A program made the position numbers and the translations under genes. A stretch of 64,000 bases of DNA. Source: Tomocerus qinae. Its lineage: Eukaryota > Arthropoda > Collembola > Entomobryomorpha > Tomoceridae. The notes beneath the pieces are model-generated. The model had not been told where the DNA came from, did not search any database, and saw only the letters and a program-made list of their open reading frames with translations. This document shows, one piece after another, positions 34,184 through 47,153 of this stretch. The stretch is from contig CM034546.1 of NCBI GenBank assembly GCA_020055645.1, positions 64,666,001 to 64,730,000 on the forward strand. The letters are read 5' to 3'. Position 1 is the first letter of the stretch. Every line of letters starts with the position of its first letter.

Positions 34184-37100
34184 ATGTTGTCATTATTGAT
34201 CTTTACACTGTTTATTTATTTTGGGTATATATTTCCATCCACATCATGTGGAAATATAACTTCAGTGAAAACGATAACTTGCTCAGGAAATTCACAAAAG
34301 AATATAAATGTTGAAGTTGAATGTGTCATTACATTAACTTTTGAAAATAATGGCTACGGATTGTCAGAGTGTGAAATTCTTGCTCATAACTTACTGAAAG
34401 TAAAGCTGGATAATTTTATCCGGAATGTGACGTTTATTTGTACCTCAACTTACCCAATTTCAGTTGAGACACTTTTTGAAAATGAAAGTCCCATCGTTCA
34501 TTACACCAAATTCCGAAAGGAGAGAAAATCTTTGAATTACTTTGACTCAAATAAAAATGTTTATACGTTAAGGATAACAATCCCATTTTCTCCCCCTGTT
34601 CTGGGGTTATCTGTTGATACTACACTGGTTAAGTACAGAATAATAAGTTTGATAGACCAAGGAAGTGAAGTGACAGTACTTTTGTACGCCCTAAGTAGTA
34701 AGTATAAAGCTTTGAAATAATATTGTCATACAGTGGATTAAAAATGCTATTTATTTACTAACATCGAAATTGGTATAATAAAAACTGTTTATTATTTTTT
34801 CAGGGTGTACAGAGAGTCTCTGCGACAATAACATTGTTCACTGGATGAATGATAAAGATGTTATTAAAGCGAAATCTGAAATACTTATTTTGCCATGCAT
34901 ATCAATTAATGGAAACGTATCACTCCTTCGATTTGTGAATAACTATGGAACCGTAAGGGCTTAAATTAAAATAATCATTGATTTATTTAAAATACATTAT
35001 CAACATTTTATGTCACCAAATTACCACAATTATAACCCTTTCTATACTAAAGTATCACAGAAAGGTCGTTTCGTATTTTTAGGACGCAATAGACGCATTT
35101 TTAACCTGTAATGTGCACCTTCAGTAGATTATGCATACTGAGTATTTTCAATACCAGCCTGAAAATGAAAAATTATTGTGTATTTTCGGTGACAGCTCTA
35201 CGATGCATTTATTACGTATTTGATACCTAAAGTAACGTATAGCTATTGTTTGTCCTACCATTCATATTAAATATGTCATTTCTATTATTGATCATCCTTT
35301 TTCACTTTTAATTCACAATGAGAAAGCTTTTTAACCCTATATGGAAGTACAAATCTTATATAGAAAATCAATTGCATGTAACATTGAATTTGTTTATTGC
35401 ATTATAAATACATGTAATATAAATAAAAGTTATATTACTTATATATAAAATTTTCAATATTTTCCAACCACTCTTAGAATATCAATATAAAAGTAATCTT
35501 CATGTAGTTTGAGTATGTAGGCAGAATATTGTTTTTCATTATAATTAGTATATTATTATGTTGTTGAATGTCAATAATATAGTACGGGACTAGTAATCTG
35601 CCGAAGATAAGAAAGGAAGTGATAAGAGATAAGAACAGTGTATTGCATAGTAAACCCACATGGAAAACCAAACTATTGATATTTTCGTGTTTCTCAATTT
35701 TTCTACATTAGCGGTTTTCATAAGATTTAACATCTATGCTACATTTCCCTAATGACATACTAATCATAATATGATGCAATAAACAGGAAGTACTGCCAGT
35801 GGACAACATCACTCTATCCTATAGCCCGGATATTGGTTTCTCGATGAATACAAGTTTAATGACACGTTTCACTGGCGATTATTTGTGCACAGTAAAAGAT
35901 ACAAAACTATACAAGAAAGTTGGAAAGGACTCTATAAAGAATTCCAAACGAAAAGTTTTTCTTGTGGGGTTGGCATTGATTACCACTGTACCCCACCTAG
36001 CAATTAACACCCTCAAAAAAAGTCATCTCACGGAACCCAATGTCAAATTATTTTCTGTCAGTCTTTTGCCAGGTTCGTTTACCGTTTCCACACTTCTGAT
36101 TATTGTTTAGGATAGTACTTAGTACTTAGTCATTGCAAAATAACAATTATTAATTGTACAACGAAATTTATTGGAGGGAATTCGCTCTAACAATTCAACT
36201 AGACAAAATGTTTAAATTCGATATATGTTGACAAATTTCCTATTACTGTTGAAAGTTATACCAAAAGATTATGCCTTTGGTCTATGGCTATTGTTTACTA
36301 TAATAATATGATATATATTTATATCTATCTATAAGTCTAAAATGATTTTATGTTGCGAATATTATAAATAGATGAATGGTTTCAACCAATGGATGACCAT
36401 TACAATCGTTACATTGAGTTTTCCAGCGTAATTGACTTTTGGAAATTTCTTGATGTGACTTTCCGAATGATTTGCAGTAGTCGCAATGCCAATGTCACCA
36501 TTTTCCACAAACCGTAAGTAGTTTACACGCATTTGAGATTTAAATAACGAAAATAAAGTTTAACAGCCAACAGTTTTTCTGCTTAATGCTACAATGTAAC
36601 ATTACCAGTGTATCCTGAGATGTGGCTTGTTACTTTGTCGCAGTCATGATATAATGGCTTGTTACTTTGTAGCAGCTATGATAAAATGGCTTGATACATT
36701 GTAACATTAAGCAGACGATATTTAATTTTCAAATTTTTAAGAAAAAAAATTGTAACTTATTTTTGGTTGTTTCATTTAGTCGTCAAGAATTGTACATAAA
36801 AATTAAGTCTAACATTAGTCAAAATCACTATGAAGTCAGCAAACCAGAAAAAAGGTTTTACTCCGAAATGAATGTAACTTATCTATCATGGGCACCTATC
36901 TTTCTCAATGACGATAGGTATAAAGGGAGCGGTGAAAATATAGAAGCTTTTGAATGTAAAGATTCCGACGGATTCATTCTGAATTCATGGCAACTTCAAA
37001 TCAGTAGTCAGTAACTAAATCAACAATTTCGTAGTTAGCTAATTAATATTTAATGCTAAAGCAATATTTTACTGATTTCAGATTATTCCAATGATGTCCC

Positions 37101-40100
37101 CTTAACTATGATGTATCTTGCCGAAGAAAAGAAATTTATGTGTTTTTCACCAGCTAAGTTATTGAGAGCGGGAGCTGGAGATAAAATTTTATTTCACCAA
37201 TTAGATTGCGAAAATAGTATTCAATGCAAGATTCTTGCAAAATGTCTAAAACCGGTATTATTTATATTACTATATTTGTGTAAAATAATTTTTAGAAATA
37301 GCAGTATCATAAAATTGGTTTCTTTTTAGGTTTTTGAACCTAATGAAGACGACGACAACGAGGAAGATGAACCCAAGAAGATGAAAACAGACTCCTGTAT
37401 AAAATCAATAGTAAATGCAAAAGGATCTTCATGTCAAGAAGCTGATTACAAAACGTTTGTGGAACTGTTTCCAAACCGACCTTCTTTCTCCAATCCTACA
37501 GTCTGTGAAATTCTTAATCCTTTGAAAAGTGGAATGGTATTTTGTGCAACCAGCGATTTTGTTCTGCAGAAAACTTATTTCAAAGGCTTTGATGGAAATA
37601 TATGTAATGAAGCTAACTTTTTAAACAATTAAGTGAATTAATTTTATCTTTATACAATTTTTGTAAATCTTATTTAACACTTTACATATCTATTTTAGAT
37701 ACAGAGGCAGATGACCCGCCACTGCATGCCATCATAAAAATGAAGGGATTATCTAATGAAGAGTATATTTACAAGTTGGGTGACTTTCCATTTTATTGTG
37801 AAGCTCACTCATTCTACTTTGAAGAAGGATTACATTGGCTCGTGCAATTTGCGAATGGAACTGTTAAATCTTTAAGTAATTTTAAATTGCTCATAAAACA
37901 TTTTAAATACTATTTCCGTCTGGATATTGTATAGAATAATAAATTACAGATACTCTTACTTCATCTTTTCGAAAGAAGAATCAAACTGATTTTGTCAATG
38001 CCAATGGTAATCCTTCAAGTTCAGTTATAATTCAGATCTTTGATAGTGAAATTGAAAAAATTACATGTGCTGCTCCAGTTTGGAATACAGCATTTGCTTG
38101 GAAAAATAAATCCGTCGACATTGAAGTAAAAGGTGATAAATCAAACATATTATTTAATAGCTCATTTGCAAGTCATTTTAAGGTTGGTGTGGCAGTTAAA
38201 AGTTTTAACTTGCTTAGACCTGGTTGTTTTGACAACAGGCTGTTTCAAGTTTAACCCGGTCTAAACACCAATAAATTCGATCATCAATGTTATAATGTGT
38301 AAAAATGCTTTTTTTGTTCGATAATGTAAAATGCTGTAATCAAAATTTGAAAAATAATTTAATTTTATATAATCTTTTGAAATTATTTAATTAACATTCA
38401 ATTTCTCCAGTTTTTAAATTGACCGATTTTACCACAAGTCGGATTGCAACGCAAATAGGGGTCAAATACAATGTTGTTTGACTAGTAATCCAACTACAGG
38501 AATCTTTATTATCTTTGTATTTCATTATTACTTTCTAAGAATCATATGCTTCAAAAATAACTTCTGAGGAGGATATAAAAATTATCACAATCGGGGAGAC
38601 TGGGCAAGGGATTTCCTGTGAAACAAGTGGATATCCTTTTCCAAAAATCACTTGGACCAGAGATGGAAAGGTACGTGTAAACCAGCCATAAAATGATTGG
38701 ACGAAAAAATGTCCTATCGCCTCACGCTCCATGTTGAACTTGACATAATTGAGGCCCTGGAACTTTTATCGTCCAGGTTTAAAAAAAACTTATCTGTAGG
38801 TATTTTTTAAGATTCCGGCATCTACTAAAAATGGTAGTAAGTATTATAAAAGTTTTAATTTTTTTTGAGACATCACGAACCTCAACATTTTATTTGCATT
38901 CTATTTCAAATTAAACCACAGAAGTTTGAAGCAATTGTTTTACCATAATATTATTACCTACAAGTGTCATTATTGGGAATTTTAAGAAAAGGTTAGATTA
39001 AAATGACCTTTTGGTTTTGCAGGAAGTGACTAGCATTAAGGGAATAAAAGTTGTGGAAGAAGTGATGTACAAACTAATTAGGTTTATCCGTTACGACAAG
39101 CAATATGAAGGAACATATAAATGCTTTGCAGAAAATATTGCTGGAAATGATACAAAACATTTTACAGTGAAAACGTTTGTTGATCATGGTGAGCTTATCA
39201 AATGAATATTTTAAAATTAAATATAATAAAACTAATTATGTAGATATGACTATGACCTATATTTATATAAATGTACTTAAATTTAGAAAAAACTACTCGA
39301 GTTTTGCTGTATACCTTGCCCGCATCTTTACTGTTAGTCCTATTGGTGTCATCACTTTCTCTAGCTTACGTATACATTCGCAAAATTAAGGTAAATACGA
39401 CAATTGCGTTACTTTTATTTTTTTAATTACTTTGCTTTGCTGTTATTTACCATTGTGTATAAAATTAAAATTACTATTCCTGCATGTACTTGAATTTGTT
39501 TATTTCGTTGTTTAAAAAAGAGAGAAAGAGACAAGGAAATGAATGAGCTATTGGCTCTACTGAATAGAAAAAAAGAAGGCGATGATGATCCACCAATTTC
39601 TAACTACGACGAAGAAAACCCTTTGTTTCTACCTTATAATGAAATTTACGAAATTGAGAAATTTTCTTTTTTTATAAGTAATTTTAAATAATTATTTAGT
39701 TGTTCTAACTATTGGTGCAATCTAATTATCTGTCATATTTGTGCTTTTCAGATAAAAGAAAGTTGTTGGGCGAGGGAGAATATGGTCAAGTTTTCAAAGG
39801 GCGTCTTGAAGGTGTTGATAGGGACGTTGCTTTTAAAACAGTTAAAGCAAACTGTCCATTTATACATTTGAAGGCATTGGTTTCAGAACTTAAAATTCTT
39901 ATGTTCATTGGCAAGCATAGTAATGTTGTCCAACTCTACGGTGCTTACACCAAGGAAATTCGAGACAGTAATTTTTAAAATTCTTAATAATATTATTCAC
40001 CATCAGATGGGGTAGGGGGCATTAGGGAACAACCATCCCGCATGAAATCCAAAAAATGAAGACATTTTGTCTCAAAACGCTAACAATCGTAAAAAATTTC

Positions 40101-41732
40101 TCGTTGACTCCTACCCAAAAGAATTATTTCCTGTTCCTTTTTAAAATTATTGAAGTCCCAATTTCCAACACATCGGAATGGCTTAAAATTACCGTAAATT
40201 TTATGCTTAAGTGTAACAATGATTGTTTGCTCAATTCTTCTAGAAGTTCACAAAAAATACAATTAAAAAACTATAGCAATAAAGAAGTACTGATAAATAA
40301 TAATGATAAACAATTTATGTTCCCCCAGGAATTTTGTTTATTGCAACAGAATTTTGCAGCCTGGGATCGTTGGAAGGTTATTTACAATCTAACAGGCACA
40401 TTTTCGTTTCGAATTTTGAGAAAATGCAAGCCAACGTAAATGATCAGGAAGCCAGGTAAGATTTTTTTAAATTTCTATTAATATGTATATACTTATTGAA
40501 TTGTATTAACATTAATCAATATCCAACAAGCAACAAGATATCAAACTCACCGAAATGGTTATTTAATAATTTGAAACGTTTGTTGTGCCATAAAAATAGA
40601 ATGGATTGGGACTACTTATCTGATTTTCATGCGCTGCATTCCTTGCCCAGTTTGTTTAAATGGTCAGCAGAAATCGCTACGGCAATGGAGTATCTTGGTT
40701 TCAAAAAGGTGATAAATAATTCAATTTTATATTTTCTATACCTATATGGTGTATTAATTGAATGTATTTGTACGTAGATTATACATTCAGACTTAGCGAC
40801 AAGAAATGTACTTTTAACAGCTGATGCCATGGTAAAAATTACGGATTTTGGACTGAGTAAGCAAACGTACAAGTACGTTAGACGAGGAGAGGATCGTGTA
40901 CCTTGGCAATGGTTAGCTTTGGAATGTCTGAAAACGAACACGTACTCGATTAAGTCTGATGTCTGGGCTTACGGAATTACATTGTGGGAAATGTTTTCCC
41001 TAGGTAATGTCCCCTATCCAGGAATTTCTTACACTTTAGACTTCGTTGATTGTCTTGAAAAAGGGTTCCGTAACAAAAAGCCCAATTACGCATCATCTGA
41101 AATGTAAGTAATATATGTGAAAGAACTGTAGGGTAGATGTATTTAATTTTGAATTTTGAAAGGAGAAGACTTTGTAGTAGTATGATTCATAATGTAACAC
41201 TTGAGCATAATTTAAAAGTGCGCAACTCTCAACTCTAAAGGCTATGGTAGATTTATTTTTTATATAGCTATTCGTTAATGCAAAAATGCTGGAGTGTTGA
41301 TCCCAACGAACGACCAATGTTTACGGAAATGAAAATATTATTTGAAAATGCATTACGGAATAAATGCTTAACCATTGAATTCTATGTAAGGAATCAATTT
41401 TGAGTATAATACCTAGAATATGATACGTATAGCAACTAATAATTAAATAATGGAATAAACTAATGGAAGCTATTATTGAATAATAACAGAGTTGCATAAA
41501 AGATAAAAATAGAAGCACCACTGAAGAAAATTCTGAATCTAGCCACCAATGTGAAACAGGAGGTGCTATCATGTCTTTAATAAAAGAGACTGGCACTGAC
41601 TACGTAATTGTTGAACCTGAAGCCACTGAAGATAACAAAATAACAGCCAATTCAATCAACGCAAATGAAGAAGATTTTGAGTTACAGCCAATAGGGATGC
41701 AATATGTGGAATCCAATTTTGCATTTTTATAA
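34184..41732 (+). CDS. PDGFR/VEGFR-like (PVR-type) receptor tyrosine kinase
   Basis: Nineteen exons keep phase: 34184-34697, 34804-34952, 35787-36072, 36372-36513, 36780-37003, 37082-37254, 37330-37603, 37699-37875, 37950-38186, 38540-38670, 39023-39188, 39287-39390, 39521-39677, 39752-39967, 40329-40455, 40531-40708, 40778-41103, 41268-41385 and 41490-41732, about 1313 residues. A signal peptide (MLSLLIFTLFIYFGYIFPS) precedes several Ig-like domains with YxC or FxC features (GDYLCTV, GISCETSG, GTYKCFAEN), one helix (LPASLLLVLLVSSLSLAYVY) and a split kinase: GEGEYGQV, VAFK, Glu in LVSELKIL, an insert region, HSDLATRN, DFG, PWQWLALE and CWSVDPNERP. The tail has TDYVIVEP, a candidate SH2 site. 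Arthropod PVR receptors act in haemocyte and epithelial migration. The HRD arginine is Ser here, which is unusual. The ends of exons 5, 7 and 9 are the least certain. Confidence 0.85.
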
Positions 41733-43047
41733 ACATGAAAACAAAAACCATTAAGCGTTGGATTCCAGTCAAATATATTGTGAATGCATGCATTCTGATA
41801 TAAATATTGAGGCAAAATCCTATAGTAGACAAAAAATTCTGAGTGCACCAAGTACCAATGAATTTGTATGGAGAAAAGGAGACGCATTTATTCTAAATTC
41901 AGTAAATTAGGGTACGTTTGAGCTTTTAATCTTATCACCGTTTCCTATCCACTTATAGATTTATAGTTTCAAATTATTTTGTCAAAAAATATTTTCAAAA
42001 ATTCCTAGTTGAATCACATTTAATTTTAGTGATTAACTTGAGTCCTAGATGTTTCTAAACAAATTGATTACCAAAATAATGGTTCTTTTACACAATTCGC
42101 TTACACTATTTTATTTTACTGACACTGACAAGCAACTATTTTTAGATGTAATACTTAATTTTCACCTGGTTAAACATCAAAAAACATGAGCACATATTTC
42201 TAAGCTTGTTTGTTCGTTCTAGAAAATCTTTGGGGCATTGTGTGAACTATTAAAGTTGTATTAAAATAATATGGGATATAATATTATTAATTCTTTGAGA
42301 TTCTTCATCAGACCCTCGAGGAATAATAATTAAATTAATGTCAACCAACAGTAATTTGCCCCATAAATAATACCTCGTAAGTCATAACTTATAACTCATA
42401 AGGTACCGTCTAAATGCCTAAAAAGCTTATCAATAAAAACGGTCGAAGTCGCATTAATTTACAATAACACATTGTGAATGTAGTAACCATGACACCATTA
42501 TCCACTATATATAATTTCTGTGAATAAACCATTCCTTCAATCAATGAAAATTAAAAACTTCTAACAATTCTAATTTATTCATGATTTGTGACGCAAACGA
42601 TTTTTCATAATCAAGAGATCGAGAATGGAGAATTTACCAACAGCTTCCATTTACCAAGAGCTGACTTTCTATTTCCGTTGATGTTTGCCACTTTTTGCCA
42701 GCATGAAAGCTTTCTCTCCTGACACTGGCGGGAGTATTCCTTGATTTTGGGAATTATGAACATGAAACAGATTGATCTTCATTTTCATTCTGAGTTGAAT
42801 TTGCAGTTTGCAGTACAGTCTTCAAAATTTGGTTATTCTAAATTCTAATTCGTAGTTTTAGTAATTGCAGTACATAATACAACAATCGTTCAAATTTTTA
42901 ACTTTGTATTTACCTTGGTAATGTATGTACACACATCATCACAAAGTACGTTGCGTGCATAGCATATAATCAGAATCCCTCTACATTTGACATTCTAAAC
43001 GGCTGACTGACGGACGGCACCGAAAATAATTTATCTACTTTTGAAAA
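41733..43047. other. Intergenic between kinase and zinc-finger genes
   Basis: No gene recognised on either strand. It must hold the kinase 3' UTR and the zinc-finger promoter; I could not define either. Confidence 0.4.
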
Positions 43048-44818
43048 ATGACCACCATGAGAAATTGTGTTCTCTGTTTCAATGAATTCGAAGAGGAAAA
43101 AGCATCCAGTTACCCTCTGAAATTACCTGAACTGATTGTCAAGTATTTGCACTCGTCAATAACACAAGACATATTATTAAGTGGTTCTTGTTCAAGCAAT
43201 TTACCATTCTGCTCAAAATGTTTCGGGTTGACGATGGAACTGTATAATCTTAATGATCAGTTAGAATTTTGTCAAAAAAGCATTTTTGAATTAGTATTTA
43301 TTCGATCTCTAGAAATTCTCTATCGCCGTGGAAAACGGCTAAGTATTATTAGTGACCTTCATAACAAACCAAACTACCCCGAAACGAAGAGACAACTAGC
43401 AGAATTTGACATTTCTTCTTTACCAAATTGTGATTTTAAGAATACTTATTCTGATGTCCCTGAGACAGCTGTCACATCAGAGGAAGTTTGCCAAGATTTG
43501 GATCGCCCAGAAGATGTTTGTGACGGTGACCTCAAATATCCATTTCTAATTCCTCCTTCAACTGTCAATATAGAATTCGTAGACGAATTAAGTATGACTG
43601 ATGAGAGTCATCAAAGCAGTGCTTCGCATGCTGTCGATACAAACTTGACTAGCAAAAAGGAAAAAGGGAATTTAGAACTTTTTAGAAGCGACACGGAGAC
43701 CAAAATACAGAACCCTATCTTAAAACTGCAAAGTAAGTACTCATATACTTAATAAATTACACAATTTATGTTTAGTCTTTGTAACGAAATTAACTTTTCT
43801 CGAATTAAGGGCTGGACGTTGTGCCTCCTTTTTCCCATTTATTCATGGCTGTGAACCAGTACCCATTTTTAATTTGATTACAATCATTTGTACACGTTTA
43901 CAGGACTGAATTTTCGCAACGGTGATCAGAAAGTCGTTTCGGTGGGAAAAGGACAGAACAATGTCGATGTTAAAAATGGAGAAATGTATCTGCAAACCGT
44001 CTGGACTAAATGTGCATTAAATCGTACCTACAAAATGACAACCGCCAAGAAAATGCAGGCTTCTAATATTTGGTAAAATTAGTAGGTATATTTTGCATGT
44101 GTTTTATCCTTACGATAATACGTTCAAAACTGAATGTAGTTGTTTTCTGTTATTTTTAAGCAATCAAGATTTAGAATTTGCTGAAAATGGTACGTCATTA
44201 TTTGGCCAACAAATAATACCGATGGAGATCTTTGCAGCGAATTCAAGACTTCAGGACGATGAACCAAACTGTGAATTAAATCCACTCGATAATGAAACAG
44301 CCACCTCAACGTTTGAAGAGTATGAAAAATCATTTTCATTGGAGCAGAAGTTCGATGTCCATGAAGGAATTAATTCAGAGGAAGTATCAACAAAATGTAA
44401 CTTAGGCGAAGGACAATTTAAATCTAAAGTTTCTACGAATAGCTGTGAAGAACTCCCCTTTGAGTGCGACGTTTGCAAGGGCAGATTTAAATTGAGGTTT
44501 CACTTAGCAGCGCATAAAAAAAGTCATCGCGAAGGGACTTCAAACGGCTACGGATCCCTTCAATTACCTTTGACATACCTTAGAAAAATTCATTCGGCAG
44601 GAGTACGAGCTTACAAGTGCGACATTTGTGGCAAGGAATTTACAAGGAGAAATAATGCGATTAGACATATACGAATGCACACTGGGGAACGACGTTTTAA
44701 ATGTACACTTTGTGACAAGAGATTTACACGAAAAGTTAGCATGGAAAGACATATGAAGGTCCACACTGAAGACATCGTTTTATTTAATTTTGAAATGAAC
44801 TACGAAACTGGCCAATAA
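43048..44818 (+). CDS. ZAD-type C2H2 zinc-finger protein
   Basis: Three exons, 43048-43732, 43904-44072 and 44161-44818, give 503 residues. The N-terminus has the zinc-finger-associated domain pattern, NCVLC near residue 6 and FCSKC near residue 54, followed by hydrophobic dimerisation helices (IFELVFIRSLEILYRRG). A long acidic, Ser-rich linker follows. The C-terminus has three C2H2 fingers: FECDVCKGRFKLRFHLAAHK, YKCDICGKEFTRRNNAIRHI and FKCTLCDKRFTRKVSMERHM, the last two joined by a TGERRFK linker. ZAD proteins are an arthropod-expanded class of nuclear DNA-binding factors that dimerise through the ZAD. The gap between fingers 1 and 2 is unusually long, about 30 residues. No lesion was seen. 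Target genes cannot be inferred. Confidence 0.88.
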
Positions 44819-45695
44819 TAGCAAAATGGATCTGATCCAATCACAAAAGGCAATAAAATAAAATCAACTCATGACTACCTATCCAAATTTATGTAAAATA
44901 TTGGTCCTAAGATACTACTTGTTTTATTACCCTTACAGTACAGTCATGTATAACCCATAAAATATACCTAATGTTAAAGTGTTTTGTTTTTCTTTCAAGA
45001 ATTAATTTATGGCCCTTGTAAATGAAAGATGTAAAAACATTTGCAACGTCCATATGTACATTGTCATGTGCTTTTTTATTAACTCTGCTCACTCTGCTGT
45101 ATGAACTTTGTCAGTAAGATTAGATTTTATACAATTATAAAGCATTGGGTATGGCGACTATTTCTGTATGCTGTATTGTATGTATCTGTATTTTTAATAC
45201 TAGAAATGTAACGCTATAAGTAATAATGCAAAGTATAATAAGCTGATTATAAAATAATTGTATTATTATTTATTGCTCACATAATTCAATTCGATTCGAC
45301 ATAAATAGTCAAATTGGTCACATAGGTCAATTCTGAGTTTTAATTAATGTCAATTCCACAAATACCTAACAGTAGTATCGTAACTCTGTCATCCACATTT
45401 TGATTATACACAAAGATATTAAAAATAGTTTGCCAATTATTAAATATAGAAACATAATTATAATTTAATTCGAAATGTGTATATTATATTTATAAGTATA
45501 GTATCATTATTATAGTTATAAGTATCGAACAACTTCCTTCCAAATCTCTTTGCCAGATTCTGATGATGTTTACTATACTGTAAAATTAAATCATTACGAT
45601 AATTTCCTATTTTGTCATACTTTGGTCAGATTAATTTGTATCACAATTTCAAAAATATATATTATTATGTACATTGCCTCCTTCCGCCGTTTCTC
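44819..45695. other. Convergent intergenic space
   Basis: The zinc-finger gene and the minus-strand gene below face each other across this AT-rich stretch, which holds both 3' UTRs. No further gene seen. Confidence 0.4.
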
Positions 45696-47153
45696 CTAGT
45701 TTAAGTTTTGCTTTTGTTGGGAAACATCAGATTTCTGTCCTCCTGAATTCAATAAGGGGGCTACTGTCAGCTTACCTCTTGTAGTTAAAGTACAAATCTG
45801 GAATTATAATTTAACATGATTTAATTCTCACTTTTCATAAGATGGACGAATTTTTGATTTAAACCTTCAAGTACTACTCAGCAATAATTACACTAATATA
45901 AAATTACCTCAAAATTGCAATTTGGACATTCCAGGCTGACAAGTTTGCCAACAACTGACTCACTAGAAGAACCTTTTGAGTCGATTGATTCGTCAATTAT
46001 TAGCACTTTCTGTTTGTGGTCTTTTTGATTTTCCGCTTGCTTTTCAAATACTTGTTTCAATTCTTGTGAGTGATTGTCAAATGGCGTTCCATGTTCATCC
46101 AGTTTGTCAGGTTGAATTTGGTTTTCTTCTTTTTGTAATTGAGTTTCCTCCAACGCCTTGAAACTAGAATTACTGGCAGTTGAAGTAGACTGATTTTCAA
46201 TAACCGCCTTTTCGTCAAGTGGAAGTTTATCTCCAGCTTCTTTTTTCCCTTCAATTAGGTTTCTTTTATCATCTTGTGATTCAGTATTATCTTTGATACC
46301 GGAATCACTACTACCGGTTGCACTTTGTTTAACGAAAGGCATAGTATCGGAATCACTGCTACTGGTTGAAATTTTTCTTTTTGGTAGCTCCTGTGAAATA
46401 CATAAAAATTATATTTATTGGATGGAATATTTACATTTATCAGAATTATAAACATTTCTTTAGTACCTCTAATGTAAATTCAAAGTAGTAGTGGCCGTCG
46501 AATCTAACGTGATTTTCCAAAAATTCTTCATCCTCAACAAAATATAATTTGTCGATGTCCTCAGTAAACAAATCACGCATTGAGACATTTATAGGGTAGA
46601 TAATGGTTTTGTCTCCCGATTTTTTGATTGGCTTCTGTAATTATTATGAAAGATGAAACTAAAAACACGTCGAATATAACTTCATCGTTGAAATGTAATT
46701 TTTAGAAAATAGAAGATTAGGTACAAAATCTGCTGCGGGTAATAAATATAAGTCAGCCTGAAGTTGTCGATCCTTAGGGAGAAATTCATGTTCAATGACA
46801 TAAAACATAAAATAGTGTCGATTAAAGATGTGAGTTGCTACAAAAAGGAAGTGGACTCCGTCGTGTTCAACTATGATGGGGAATTTGACACATCCAACGC
46901 CTGGTGAAGGTTGAAACAAAACAAAAAATGCAACATTGAATGCCCAAAATAGTTCTTATTAGATTGCATGTTTAAAATTACAATTGGGTCAACCTTCCAC
47001 ATTTGGCAACAATTTCACTTTAAAAGCCACTCTTCCCAAAGTCAATTTTACTGGCAGTGCTCCATGGACCGTCCTAAAATGATTCACCACGTCGGAAATC
47101 CCAAAATCTGACCTCCAAGTTGGACAACTCTTTGCGAAACACTGTTGACGCAT
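45696..47153 (-). CDS. SINA/SIAH-like protein lacking a RING finger
   Basis: Six minus-strand exons join in phase: 47153-46994, 46900-46725, 46634-46467, 46390-45908, a 22-nt micro-exon 45797-45776, and 45742-45696, giving 351 residues. Residues 1-35 have a Cys/His cluster (MRQQCFAKSCPTWRSDFG, then VVNHFRTVHG) like the second zinc finger of SIAH proteins. Next comes a beta-rich region with FLFVATHIFNRHYFMFYVIE and FDGHYYFEFTLE, matching the general SIAH substrate-binding fold. No RING precedes it; an upstream exon is possible because the first codons also follow an acceptor-like TTTCAG. From about residue 170 the protein is Ser/Gln/Glu/Lys-rich and disordered, ending near LECPNCNFE. Full SIAH proteins are E3 ubiquitin ligases; without RING this may be a substrate adaptor, or not catalytic at all. 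Family call is moderate. Confidence 0.5.

Noticed and set aside
34698..34720. Single-exon 178-residue secreted protein at 34184-34720
   Set aside because: The last eight codons run into a canonical GTAAGT donor, and joining to the next exon continues an Ig-receptor with consistent phase through to the kinase domain.
40056..40439. 127-codon open frame in the kinase gene
   Set aside because: It spans an intron plus exon 15 in a different frame; the exon 40329-40455 read in the kinase frame gives the expected hinge sequence.
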